Of a DNA stretch of 64,000 bases, positions 41,443 to 49,567 are shown in pieces. The number at the start of each line of letters is the position of its first letter. Position 1 is the stretch's first letter. Position numbers and translations under genes: made by a program. This DNA is from Ruegeria sp. Alg231-54 (GTDB taxonomy: Bacteria; Pseudomonadota; Alphaproteobacteria; Rhodobacterales; Rhodobacteraceae): assembly GCF_900143525.1 (NCBI RefSeq), contig NZ_FREZ01000004.1:186001-250000 (forward strand), read 5' to 3'. The notes below the pieces were generated by a model, which searched no databases, was not told the origin of the DNA, and saw only the letters and a list, made by a program, of their open reading frames with translations.

Positions 41443-41834
41443 GACAGCGAACTCTTGAGTAGTGTGTTCAATGCTTGGTTAAGGCGGTTAGAAGAGTTGC
41501 TAGACTGACTGACGTTCGCCTGAACCCGCTTGATTTCGTGTTCGTTGCCGGCCAGATAACTCATTATCTTGCCCATTATGTTTCTGCCAGAATCTCGTTC
41601 GTTAAATTGGATTGGAAGCGAGTGTTCGTCAGCAAACCTCACCCATTCTGATCGCGAAAACTTTGAAAGCTGCGCCAATGTTGTGATGCCAAAAGCCATT
41701 TCCGCTTCGGTGTCGCTCGAACCCGGACCACGAGAACCATCAGACAAGTTAAGCTTCTTGGTATCGATATTGGGCCCTTGTAACAGAGCCTCCCCGAGCG
41801 CGATTAGTTCTTTTGCCAGCGAATGTGTTTTCAT
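41439..41834 (-). CDS. Island protein of unknown function, 131 aa
   Basis: A small protein made of an N-terminal helix (THSLAKELIALGEALLQG), a flexible Gly/Ser-rich stretch, a compact middle (TLAQLSKFSRSEWVRFADEH, then ERDSGRNIMGKIMSYLAGN) and a C-terminal Asn/Ser-rich helix. The middle looks like a small helical DNA- or protein-binding domain. Its place directly after a ParA-like gene recalls partition accessory proteins (ParB/ParG types), but no ParB signature is visible. It is joined by ATGA overlaps on both sides, implying fixed stoichiometry. No function can be assigned. Confidence 0.7.
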   Translation of the reverse strand: MKTHSLAKELIALGEALLQGPNIDTKKLNLSDGSRGPGSSDTEAEMAFGITTLAQLSKFSRSEWVRFADEHSLPIQFNERDSGRNIMGKIMSYLAGNEHEIKRVQANVSQSSNSSNRLNQALNTLLKSSLS

Positions 41835-42643
41835 GTCTCAATTCCAATTCGTTGGAGCAACTCAGCCGAAACACTATTGAACTCATCTTTGGCTTCACGA
41901 TCGCCCATCGTATGGACAGACCTTGCTTCTTCGGCAGCTTCGGCAACCTTTACTCGTTCCGTTAGTTGGTTATCAAGAACTTCTCCGTCGAATGACCCTC
42001 TAATCGATGCAATGGTTTCCGTTCGTTTTCGAGCGGGTCGGCCAACGCGAGACAGCACAATTCCACCAAGCTCTATCTCGTGGTCTAAATCGTCACAAAA
42101 GTCTGCTATTCGTGATTTGAGAAGTGCGATACCAATCGCAGACAAGAAATCAGGCGATACCGGAACGACATAGTGGGTTGCAGCCGCAATGGCGTTCTGT
42201 GTCGGAATTGTTAGGTTGGGAGGGCAGTCGCAAACGACAATGTCGTATTGGTCCAACACCGATTTTAATGCCTTTTTTAGCCGGCCTTCGCGGTTTGGCT
42301 TGCCGGCCAAGTCCAAATCAACCGTGAATAGATCAAGGTGAGAAGGAACTAGGTCAAAACCACCTAGTAGATTTTTAACTAAAACGTCAGCAACGGTCTT
42401 ACGTTCCCCGTCGGCAGTTTTGTGGTCTCGCGCACCCAAAAGGTCTGCAACCGTTCCGTTGTTGTCTTTGTGTTCATCCCATTCATCGACGCCCATAGCA
42501 GAAAAAGTGGCGTTGGTTTGGGGGTCAAGGTCGACGAGAAGTGTTTTTAGCCCATTTCGTGCGCAGTGATCTGCAAAATTTACGGCAAGCGCGGTTTTTC
42601 CGACCCCGCCTTTGAGGTTCACCATTGCGACAATATTGGTCAT
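41831..42643 (-). CDS. ParA-family ATPase
   Basis: A 270-residue P-loop ATPase of the ParA/Soj/MinD group. The deviant Walker A box is KGGVGKTALA (residues 11-20), Walker A' is LLVDLDPQTNAT, and Walker B is DIVVCDCPPN. It has no N-terminal DNA-binding domain, so it resembles short plasmid or cargo ParA proteins. GAGAG lies shortly before the ATG. It leads a three-gene operon inside the tRNA-Ser island. It could stabilise an excised form of the element, or act as the motor or switch of a defence-like complex with its two partners; the latter is a hypothesis. Confidence 0.88.
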   Translation of the reverse strand: MTNIVAMVNLKGGVGKTALAVNFADHCARNGLKTLLVDLDPQTNATFSAMGVDEWDEHKDNNGTVADLLGARDHKTADGERKTVADVLVKNLLGGFDLVPSHLDLFTVDLDLAGKPNREGRLKKALKSVLDQYDIVVCDCPPNLTIPTQNAIAAATHYVVPVSPDFLSAIGIALLKSRIADFCDDLDHEIELGGIVLSRVGRPARKRTETIASIRGSFDGEVLDNQLTERVKVAEAAEEARSVHTMGDREAKDEFNSVSAELLQRIGIET

Positions 42644-43080
42644 GCAGATCTCTCAAATTTGTTCTTAACGAATTTCACAAGACGTGCCGTACCAACAAAC
42701 TGATTGCAATAGCCTATTTCGGTCTTTGGATTGAACTCTAGCCAAGAAACTATCGCAGGTTGTTGCGCACATTGGCGCGAACTTCCCATGCGCCTAGAGT
42801 AGATTGATCCATCGCCTCACTCAGCCAATTAGAGAATCTAAGAAGTTTTCTGACAAATGGTAGACCTGCACTGACTTGCAAAGAACGTTTTAACGTGCGG
42901 GCGACCGAGCTTGGCTAAAGGATTGGATTTGATGAAAAAACCCCTTGGACCTCATATTTCCGATGGAGAATTTTTGACACAATGCACGTTTCAACGTTCA
43001 AAATTGGCACAAAATTGGCACAAAGTTAGCGAAATATCATCTAACTTATTGTAAATAATAATAAAAATTTGGTGATTTGT
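42644..43080. other. Right non-coding end of the island, promoter side of the operon
   Basis: About 440 AT-rich bases without a credible gene. It should contain the promoter for the parA-led operon, but I see no clear -35/-10 pair. It ends with the tandem arm-like repeats at 43000-43022 just inside attR. Confidence 0.5.
43000..43022 (+). repeat. Tandem arm-like repeats, right copies
   Basis: The 11-mer AAAATTGGCAC occurs twice in direct tandem (43000-43010 and 43011-43021). The surrounding 16-mer GCACAAAATTGGCACA (43007-43022) matches the left-end copy exactly. Confidence 0.6.
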
Positions 43081-43145
43081 TCCCCTGCTAAGGGAGTAGG
43101 CCCGGAAGGGTCTCGAGGGTTCGAATCCCTTCGTCTCCGCCATAA
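43081..43145 (+). repeat. attR: partial tRNA-Ser, direct repeat copy 2
   Basis: An exact 65-bp copy of 40221-40285. It lacks the acceptor 5' strand and D-arm, so it is not a functional tRNA. It marks the right boundary of the island. Confidence 0.95.
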
Positions 43146-43457
43146 ATTATTGATTTTGGATGATATTTTTCGACTCTAGTTGCGGGGTCCGCCAAAAAAC
43201 CCGCCATCCCAAATGCGCTTGGTTGCCACCTCATGCGACGGGTGAATCAGCTATGCCCAACTGCAATCCATTGGCCGCTTCGTACATCGTATCTAAATTG
43301 CGTATTCTAATGTGACTGCCGCACCCTTCCTAAAACCATTGCCGACCAATCCCAAAAGTATTGTGCAGCCATAACTGCTCGCATGAAGCGAACCTTATCT
43401 GGCCCTGTATGTTGATTTTTCACACGCGCCAGGGAAGAAAATGGTTCACGCAAGCGC
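43146..43457. other. Intergenic region right of the island
   Basis: A 312-bp stretch with no supportable gene, tRNA or hairpin with a T-run. It presumably was the original downstream flank of tRNA-Ser. Confidence 0.5.
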
Positions 43458-43967
43458 CTAAGTTGCAGCATCGAAGTCTATATGTGAGTTCGGCCTGATA
43501 GCGAACTGCTCAAGGTCAGCGAACCCTTTCGGCGCGTACACTTCGATAGCGCCTTCTTTCGAACGCCTTATCCCAAGCATACACGCTGCGGCAAGAAAGC
43601 GGTCTATACCGTCTGTCGCTTGTCGGGCCGGTTCGTATGCCACTCCAAACTTCTGTTCATACCAAAGATGGACCCGAGCTTGGTCTCGGATTTCGATATC
43701 TGCATCGATAGTCCCAAGCACCTTCATTGCTTGATGAATTGCTGCATCTTCACCGTCCCAGGTCAGGTCATTGCCGTCGAAGTAGAAAAGGTCGTAGTCC
43801 TTAATACCGAAGTCTGGCCGACGCCCGGTTTTGTAATTCCAGACTGTCTGAAACAAGCATCCCGAAACAAGCCAAGCATCCTTGAGCCCCGTCAACGGCA
43901 ATGCCTCTAAAATCTTCTGATTTGTTTGGTTCGTACCGATAATTCGAACAAACTCTGCTGCATCCAT
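43458..43967 (-). CDS. Nucleotidyltransferase-like family protein (PF06042 type)
   Basis: A 169-residue protein with GCLFQTVWNYKTGRRPDFGI and KDYDLFYFDGNDLTWDGED, the G-x-x-x-QTVWN and DxDLFYFD marks of the PF06042 (formerly DUF925) nucleotidyltransferase-like family. The substrate is unknown. The start is ATG 43967, or a TTG at 43976 closer to AGAGG. It is a lone gene in the accessory region. Confidence 0.82.
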   Translation of the reverse strand: MDAAEFVRIIGTNQTNQKILEALPLTGLKDAWLVSGCLFQTVWNYKTGRRPDFGIKDYDLFYFDGNDLTWDGEDAAIHQAMKVLGTIDADIEIRDQARVHLWYEQKFGVAYEPARQATDGIDRFLAAACMLGIRRSKEGAIEVYAPKGFADLEQFAIRPNSHIDFDAAT

Positions 43968-44423
43968 CTGTATCAATTACCTCTGGCATTTTCGGTTGAT
44001 ACGTTAGCGCAACTACATCCCGGCGGCGTGTAGATGCCAACACTTTCGTACGTCAAATGCCATTCTTCACCACTCTTTCTGCTAAGTGGCATCATCACTT
44101 TGAACTCGTAGTCGACGTTCTCCGCGGCAAGCATAGACGGGTAGGACGAGCCCTTACCAGACCTTCACCGCACATTAGTGCTTCGCTCGTGCAGCAACTC
44201 GAAGACCGCATAATCCGGACGTTCGAAACCAGACGGCTAACGGCGGTGACGCGGACAAAGCCGCCGTCGAGTTTGCCAAAATCGATGTCTGCTTTCGCTC
44301 GCGATCATCTGTACTGCGGCCTAACCTATTGGTGCCCAGTCGACACCAAAGAGGTGACCTTGACTCCGGCATTCAGACCAAAGTCGATTGTGAGGATACG
44401 AAGAAAATCTAATATTGCGCACT
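43968..44423. other. Intergenic region upstream of the truncated kinase
   Basis: A 456-bp stretch. It includes one member of the dispersed GCGGACAAAGC-type repeat (44251-44275) and a 24-base block (44369-44392) that is identical to 46783-46806 upstream of the full-length kinase. A 163-codon frame here has no coding character. Confidence 0.5.
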
Positions 44424-45467
44424 ATGTTGTCGCGCCTAAAGCAAATTCTTTCTTTATCGAGCCTTTCATTGAGGTTCTTGGCCTTCGGCTGTGTTGTAAT
44501 GTTGGGCGCTGCACTCGTTTTGGGAACGTGGGTCAGCAATCGGATTGAAGCCGGTGTCACCGAAAATTACGGTGCTGCCTCGGCTCTTTACTTTGAAAGC
44601 CTCGTTCCACAGCTTCCATTTCTGCAAACCAGCACGGTGTCATTCTCTGACGATGCAAAAGATGAACTGCGCCAAGTATTTGTTGAAGGTGCACTCGGTG
44701 ATCAAGTGGTCACCTACAAGGTGTGGACGCAGGATGGTACCGTTCTTGCATCGTTTGATCCCTTGCTCGAAAACCGAACATTTCAGGTTTCTGAAGCGCT
44801 GGCACAAGCCTGGGGAGGGCGCGTTGCAGCCGAGTATGAACCTGTTCAATTGCATGAGTTGGTCGAAGGTGTATCAATAGAATTGCCTTTGCTTGGCGTC
44901 TACGTGCCGATCCGCAATGTCGTAAGCGGCGAGGTCGTCACTGTCATCGAGTTCTATAGTCGAGCTGAAGACTTACTCCTGGAAATAGACCAGGCACGCC
45001 GACAAACCTGGTACATGGTTTCGGCAGTATTCCTCGTCAGTAGAGGGCTGCTCTTTGGCATTGTCCATGCGGGTAGCCGTCTGATCGAGAGACAGCGTAG
45101 TGATCTGTTGCAACAACTGGACAAGAACCAAGACCTTCAGGAACGTGTTGCGGCGGCTGCAACACGTTCAACATCCCAGGCTGACCGCGTTATGCAGCGG
45201 ATCGGATTGGATTTACATGATGGAGTTGCACAACACCTATCGCTTTTGGCCCTGCGGCTGGAAGGGGCGGGTCTGAATGACACGGAAGACGCAACTACGA
45301 TCAAAGATGCTCTTGCTAATGCAATGACGGAGTTGCGGGCAATCTCACGCGGGCTCGCGCTTCCCGATATTGATGCGCTGACACTATGTGAAACGGTCAA
45401 ACGTGCCGTCAGCGATCACAACAGCTTGGCCATTCATCCAAAAAAGTTAATTCAGCATGAGCCCTGA
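44424..45467 (+). pseudogene. Truncated sensor histidine kinase, lacks HATPase domain
   Basis: 347 codons that align along almost their whole length with the 460-residue kinase at 46820. It keeps both membrane helices, the periplasmic sensor region and the HisKA_3 phosphoacceptor segment (RIGLDLHDGVAQHLSLLALR). Homology breaks after AVSDHN (about 45424) and the frame ends 14 codons later in unrelated sequence, so the entire ATP-binding domain is missing. It cannot autophosphorylate alone. It may be a decaying duplicate, or a competitor or phosphotransfer partner of the intact kinase. No response regulator is attached. Confidence 0.8.
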
Positions 45468-45515
45468 ACCGCCATTCGCTTGCAACTAAGTTGCTGCAAG
45501 TGCATTCGTCCGTTA

Positions 45516-45568
45516 GCAGCCCAAAGCGGACATTCAAACCGAACTTTGCAATTCCGTTTGTGCGGACA
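45516..45568 (+). repeat. GCAGCC...GCGGACA direct repeat, copy 1
   Basis: A 53-bp block beginning GCAGCCCAAAGCGGACATT and ending TGCGGACA with CTTTGCAAT in the middle. It matches 46615-46668 imperfectly, in the same orientation. The two copies flank the alpha/beta hydrolase gene. Confidence 0.55.
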
Positions 45569-45758
45569 GGAGCCGCCCGAAGATGGTGCAGCGAGATCAA
45601 TGTCCGCTGTTCAGTCGAGACGGGGAATCACTTGCGGCGCTGCGGCGCATCTTTCCCGATGCGCTGGTTGAAGTAGGACAATCGGGATGGAAGCAAAAAC
45701 TATTCCTACGCGGGCGATTTCGCTGTCCGCGCGCTCGTGCAGGATCCGGCGGCCAAAT

Positions 45759-46454
45759 TCAAATCGCGGACATTAGCATTCGGGCCAAGTCGTCAGGCCT
45801 ATCGATCATCACGTAGTGCCCGAATGGCACCGAAATCTCTGTCCACCCCGACTGATGCTGGTATCGCTCAAAAAACGGTTGGCCAAGCCCTGGGACCCAG
45901 TCGGTGGCATAGATGTAGGTCCGCTTTGACAGCTCGGCTCCGCCGCTCACCAGTTGAATCGGTTGCTCAAATGTCTTGATTGGTTGGGCGACATTTCGGC
46001 GGTCCACCCACGCACAGTCTGCTCCATTCACCGAAAAAGCCTCCGCTGGGCCCGGCGCGACTTTGCCATCGACGGCACTATCACGAAGCCCTGCCGCGAT
46101 ATCCGCAGGCAAAACATCCAAGGCCGCCTGCCCATCGTCCGGCACGAGCGCATCGAGGTACACAAGTGAGCGAATGTGGTCGGGCGCTTTATCCGCCACT
46201 CCGGTGACAACCATGCCGCCATAGCTATGACCGCACAAAACAATGTCAGAGAGTTCTTCGCACTTGATTACCCCTAGGACATCTTCGATATGCATGGCCA
46301 GATCGGTTTCGTCACTCACGAGGTGAGCACGTTCACCCAACCCTGTCAGTGTCGGGGTGAAAACGTCGTGGCCCTCCTTGCGCAGAAGGGCGGCTACGCG
46401 AGCCCAGCACCATCCCCCTTGCCACGCTCCATGGACCAATACAAATGTCGCCAT
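45759..46454 (-). CDS. Alpha/beta hydrolase (esterase-like)
   Basis: A 231-residue alpha/beta hydrolase. The oxyanion region is LVHGAWQGGWCW (residues 6-17), the nucleophile elbow GHSYGG holds the catalytic Ser, and the late FGHYVMIDRPDDLARM supplies the catalytic His. It resembles plant methyl-salicylate esterase-like and bacterial EstC-type enzymes. It is inserted, in opposite orientation, between the two kinase copies and is flanked by direct repeats. The substrate is unknown. Confidence 0.85.
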   Translation of the reverse strand: MATFVLVHGAWQGGWCWARVAALLRKEGHDVFTPTLTGLGERAHLVSDETDLAMHIEDVLGVIKCEELSDIVLCGHSYGGMVVTGVADKAPDHIRSLVYLDALVPDDGQAALDVLPADIAAGLRDSAVDGKVAPGPAEAFSVNGADCAWVDRRNVAQPIKTFEQPIQLVSGGAELSKRTYIYATDWVPGLGQPFFERYQHQSGWTEISVPFGHYVMIDRPDDLARMLMSAI

Positions 46455-46501
46455 AACCCGCCCAACTCCGCCGATACTGTAATGACATTAGATTCAACAG
46501 G

Positions 46502-46537
46502 GCCGCCTCGTCCACAGCATCGATTGGACGAGGCGGC
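46502..46537. other. Perfect 12-bp inverted repeat upstream of the hydrolase
   Basis: GCCGCCTCGTCC (46502-46513) and GGACGAGGCGGC (46526-46537) form a strong stem with a 12-nt loop. No T-run follows on either strand. It lies 48 bp before the hydrolase start and could be an operator, a structured 5' leader or a mobile-element remnant. Confidence 0.6.
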
Positions 46538-46614
46538 ACGAGCATCTGCAAAAGTACACTTCTGAAATGAGCCCAGAGTCACCATTATCTGCAATCCGTT
46601 CGATTGGCTTGTCG

Positions 46615-46668
46615 GCAGCCCGAAGCGGACATTTTCGACTAGGCTTTGCAATCTCTGAGATGCGGACA
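46615..46668 (+). repeat. GCAGCC...GCGGACA direct repeat, copy 2
   Basis: A 54-bp block beginning GCAGCCCGAAGCGGACATT, with CTTTGCAAT inside and TGCGGACA at the end; the partner of 45516-45568. Confidence 0.55.
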
Positions 46669-46819
46669 TTGCTGACGTTAATGTTTGGAAATCAGAAGTC
46701 CGCTTACATAAAAAAACTGGTTCGTGCCGAAGTATCAATTTTGTGCACGGTGATTATCACAGTTCTCGCGCTCTTGGCATCAGCATTCAGACCAAAGTCG
46801 ATTGTGGTGTGAATAATAA

Positions 46820-48202
46820 ATGGCCATGTTGTTCAACATGTTGCCGCGTTTTAAACACGTGTTGTCTCAATCCACCCTCTCAATGAGGTTCTTTGCCTTC
46901 GGCTTTTTTGTTATGTTGGGCGCTGCTCTCATATTGGGATCATGGGCCAGCAAGCGAATTGAAGCCGGTGTCACAGATAACTACGGCGCGGCGGCGGCGC
47001 TTTATTTTGAAAGCCTCATTCCGCAACTTACATTCCTGCAAACCACTTCTGAGTCATTCTCTGAGGACGACAAAGACGAGTTACGTCGGGTGTTCATCGA
47101 TGGCGCACTCCAGGCACAAGTTGTAACTTACAAAGTGTGGGCACGGGATGGGACTGTTCTCGCTTCGTTTGATCCTTTGCTAGAAGACCGAAAATTTCAG
47201 ATCTCTGCTGCGTTGGCGCAAGCCTGGCAAGGGCACGTTGCCGCTGAGTACGAAGTAATTAAACTGCGTGATTTGGCCGATGTTGCATCAATAGAGTTGC
47301 CGTTGCTTGGCGTCTACGTGCCGATCCGCAATATCGCAAACGGCGAAGTTGTAACCGTTATCGAATTTTATCGTCGCGCCGAGGATCTGCTCGACGATCT
47401 CGTGCAGGCGCGCAGACAAACTTGGTATATGGTTTCAGCGGTTTTTCTCGTCAGTGGTTTGTTGCTGTTTGGCATAGTTCACGCAGGTAGCCGTCTGATC
47501 GAGAGACAGCACAATGATTTATTGCAGCAACTGGACAAGAACCAAGATCTTAAGGAACGCGTGGCAGCAGCGGCGGCGCGATCGACATCTCAGGCGGACA
47601 GAGTCATGCAGCGGATCGGCTTAGATTTGCATGACGGGGTCGCGCAACATCTGTCGCTTCTGGCTTTGCGTCTCGAAGGGGCCGGTCTCAAGGATACCGA
47701 AGATGCCGCAACGATCCAAGACGCCTTAGCCAATGCAATGACGGAACTTCGCGCGATCTCACGCGGGCTTGCACTTCCTGACATTGACGCTTTGACTCCA
47801 GTAGAGACGGTCAGCAGAGCCGTCAGTGACCACAATAAGGCGTTTGGAGCTGACGCGAAATTCGATGCGAGAGACAACCCGCCCATTCAGGCAGAGGCTC
47901 CGACGAAACTTGCACTGTATCGGGTGACTCAGGAATTGCTGGCCAATACTCACAAACATGCAAAGGCGGCGATGGTCACGGTGACATATCAGCAGTCGGC
48001 AACCGAAGTAACGGTCACTGTTTCAGATGATGGCGTCGGTTTCGTGGCCGACAATCCCATCCTCCAGGAAGTCAGCGGGCAAGGATTGTTCGGCATACGC
48101 GACAGACTGCTTCCCTTGGGGGGGCGCCTCGAAGTTCAATCGCAACCCGAGCATGGGGCAACTGCCGTCTTCTCCTTACCACAAGGTGGAGCACGCTCAT
48201 GA
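46820..48202 (+). CDS. NarX/DesK-type sensor histidine kinase
   Basis: A 460-residue membrane sensor kinase. TM1 is at residues 22-43, TM2 at 202-221, with an extracytoplasmic sensor domain of about 155 residues between. The HisKA_3 site is H271 in DLHDGVAQHLS. The HATPase domain has the N box TQELLANTHKHAK, G1 DDGVGF and G2 GQGLFGIRDRL. The stop overlaps the response regulator start by ATGA, so the two form a two-component pair. The signal is unknown. A diverged, truncated duplicate lies 2.4 kb upstream. Confidence 0.92.
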   Translation: MAMLFNMLPRFKHVLSQSTLSMRFFAFGFFVMLGAALILGSWASKRIEAGVTDNYGAAAALYFESLIPQLTFLQTTSESFSEDDKDELRRVFIDGALQAQVVTYKVWARDGTVLASFDPLLEDRKFQISAALAQAWQGHVAAEYEVIKLRDLADVASIELPLLGVYVPIRNIANGEVVTVIEFYRRAEDLLDDLVQARRQTWYMVSAVFLVSGLLLFGIVHAGSRLIERQHNDLLQQLDKNQDLKERVAAAAARSTSQADRVMQRIGLDLHDGVAQHLSLLALRLEGAGLKDTEDAATIQDALANAMTELRAISRGLALPDIDALTPVETVSRAVSDHNKAFGADAKFDARDNPPIQAEAPTKLALYRVTQELLANTHKHAKAAMVTVTYQQSATEVTVTVSDDGVGFVADNPILQEVSGQGLFGIRDRLLPLGGRLEVQSQPEHGATAVFSLPQGGARS

Positions 48203-48831
48203 CAACAACTATTCTCGTTGCAGATGATCACCCGATCTTTCGGGATGGTCTGGTGAAGAGTCTTGAGGAACATGGAACATTTTTGGTTGTTGGAGTGGCC
48301 GCATCCGCAACTGAAGCGATCAAGCTCGCAGCATCTTTGAAGCCCGATATTGCCTTGCTCGACTTGTCGATGCCAGGCAGCGGGCTGTCAGCGATAGCGC
48401 AGATTGCATCTCAGAACCTTGCGAAACATGTCGCGATGCTGACCGTTTCCGAAGACGGTGAAAACGTCTCGGAGGCTCTCCGTCTCGGGGCCAAAGCATA
48501 TATCTTAAAGGGCGTGTCCGCCCGAGAGTTGCGAGCAATCCTCAACGACGTTGCCAAAGGTGAGACACATGTCACCCCAAGTTTGGCGGCAAAGATGTTG
48601 ACTTTCATGACAAAGGAACTGAATGCCCCTTCACCCTTGGATGACCTGACCAAAAGGGAGGAAGACATTTTACGACTAGTCGCAACAGGTCAGAGCAACA
48701 GGGAGGTCGCCGACGCTCTCGGGCTTCAGGAAAAAACCGTGAAACACTACATGACCACTATCCTTGAAAAACTCCACGCGCGAAATCGGGTAGAAGCAGC
48801 GCTTATCGCCCACAAAGCGTTCGAGCGCTAA
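48199..48831 (+). CDS. NarL/LuxR family response regulator
   Basis: A 210-residue regulator. The receiver domain has the acidic pair in VADDHP, the phospho-acceptor D55 (IALLDLSMPG) and Lys in AYILKG. The C-terminal LuxR helix-turn-helix is LTKREEDILRLVATGQSNREV followed by EKTVKHYMTTILEKL (residues 148-195). It is coupled to the preceding kinase by ATGA. Target genes are not evident. Confidence 0.95.
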   Translation: MTTTILVADDHPIFRDGLVKSLEEHGTFLVVGVAASATEAIKLAASLKPDIALLDLSMPGSGLSAIAQIASQNLAKHVAMLTVSEDGENVSEALRLGAKAYILKGVSARELRAILNDVAKGETHVTPSLAAKMLTFMTKELNAPSPLDDLTKREEDILRLVATGQSNREVADALGLQEKTVKHYMTTILEKLHARNRVEAALIAHKAFER

Positions 48832-48845
48832 AACGATGACTAGGG

Positions 48846-49475
48846 TCAGCCTTTTTTCGATTTTTTCGAGAATGTCGCATTAAATGCAATAGTGATCCGC
48901 TCGTCATCTGCGGTATTCGGGTAGACCCAGTGTACCAGGTATGAGGGAAACAGGACCATCTCGCCTGGCTGCGGCTTCAGACTTTTCTTCAGATTGAAAG
49001 CTGATGCCTTCAGGATACGCCAGTTCGGCAGGTCACTGCGAGGATCCAGAAACTCGATGCGGCCAGCTTTCTCATCATCAACTTCTGGCTGGGATACATA
49101 ATACACCCCGGACCAATGCGCACCTGGGTGCGTGTGCGGCGAATTGAAAGCGCCAACTGGATTGATGTTCATCCAAGCAAACAGTTTTAGATCAAGGGTA
49201 TCGGGGTCGACTTTACTGATACGCCGTGTGGATTGAAGAACTGCTGTCTCCACCATGACCGACAAAAACGAAAAGCATTGAGCTTTTTCATTGAGCAGAT
49301 TGCCTTTCGAATGCCAGCCGCCTCTGTTGGACTTCGCAGTGCCATCACTCTGATCGCGAAGGCGCTTCCCCTCTTTGATCAGTTCCGCATTAATGGTCTC
49401 GTGTCCTTTGACCTCAAAGGAAAATAGTGGCGTCGAGAACAGCTTTTCATACTTGGTCTGTTCAATCAGTGTCAT
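48846..49475 (-). CDS. TIGR02466 family 2OG-Fe(II) oxygenase-like protein
   Basis: A 209-residue protein matching the TIGR02466 family. The double-stranded beta-helix has the candidate iron ligands in HTHPGAHWSGVYYV and the distal HWVYPN, followed by an Arg (DDERITIAFN) that could bind 2-oxoglutarate. The substrate is unknown. I chose the ATG at 49475 (MTLIEQTKYEKLF), in line with the usual family N-terminus; a GTG at 49532 is possible. It converges on the response regulator gene. Confidence 0.8.
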   Translation of the reverse strand: MTLIEQTKYEKLFSTPLFSFEVKGHETINAELIKEGKRLRDQSDGTAKSNRGGWHSKGNLLNEKAQCFSFLSVMVETAVLQSTRRISKVDPDTLDLKLFAWMNINPVGAFNSPHTHPGAHWSGVYYVSQPEVDDEKAGRIEFLDPRSDLPNWRILKASAFNLKKSLKPQPGEMVLFPSYLVHWVYPNTADDERITIAFNATFSKKSKKG

Positions 49476-49567
49476 GGCCGCAGTTTGTTTTGAATTGCGG
49501 AAACTCGCTCTATGAACGCTGGCATCCGTCACGTTGAAATCTTTAAGCTACTATCCAGAGACGACAA

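Larger units (their letters stand above)
40221..43145. mobile_element. 2.86-kb mini-island integrated in tRNA-Ser(GCU), without integrase
   Basis: The segment lies between two identical 65-bp copies of the tRNA-Ser 3' region. It carries a ParA-like ATPase and two unknown genes as one minus-strand operon, with non-coding ends containing short arm-like repeats. Its non-coding parts are visibly more AT-rich than the flanking chromosome. No recombinase is encoded, so it either lost its integrase or is mobilised in trans. The gene content suggests a stabilisation, interference or defence cargo; this is inference. Confidence 0.8.
46455..46819. other. Intergenic region between hydrolase and full-length kinase
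   Basis: A 365-bp stretch holding a 12-bp perfect hairpin (46502-46537), the second copy of the GCAGCC...GCGGACA repeat and the 24-base block shared with the other kinase copy. No gene is supported here. Confidence 0.5.

Noticed and set aside
43081..43145. A second tRNA-Ser gene
   Set aside because: Only the 3' 62 nt are present; the acceptor 5' strand and D-arm are missing, so it is an attachment-site duplicate.
44057..44548. A 163-codon frame before the truncated kinase
   Set aside because: It overlaps the kinase start in another frame, includes the dispersed repeat and has no start signal.
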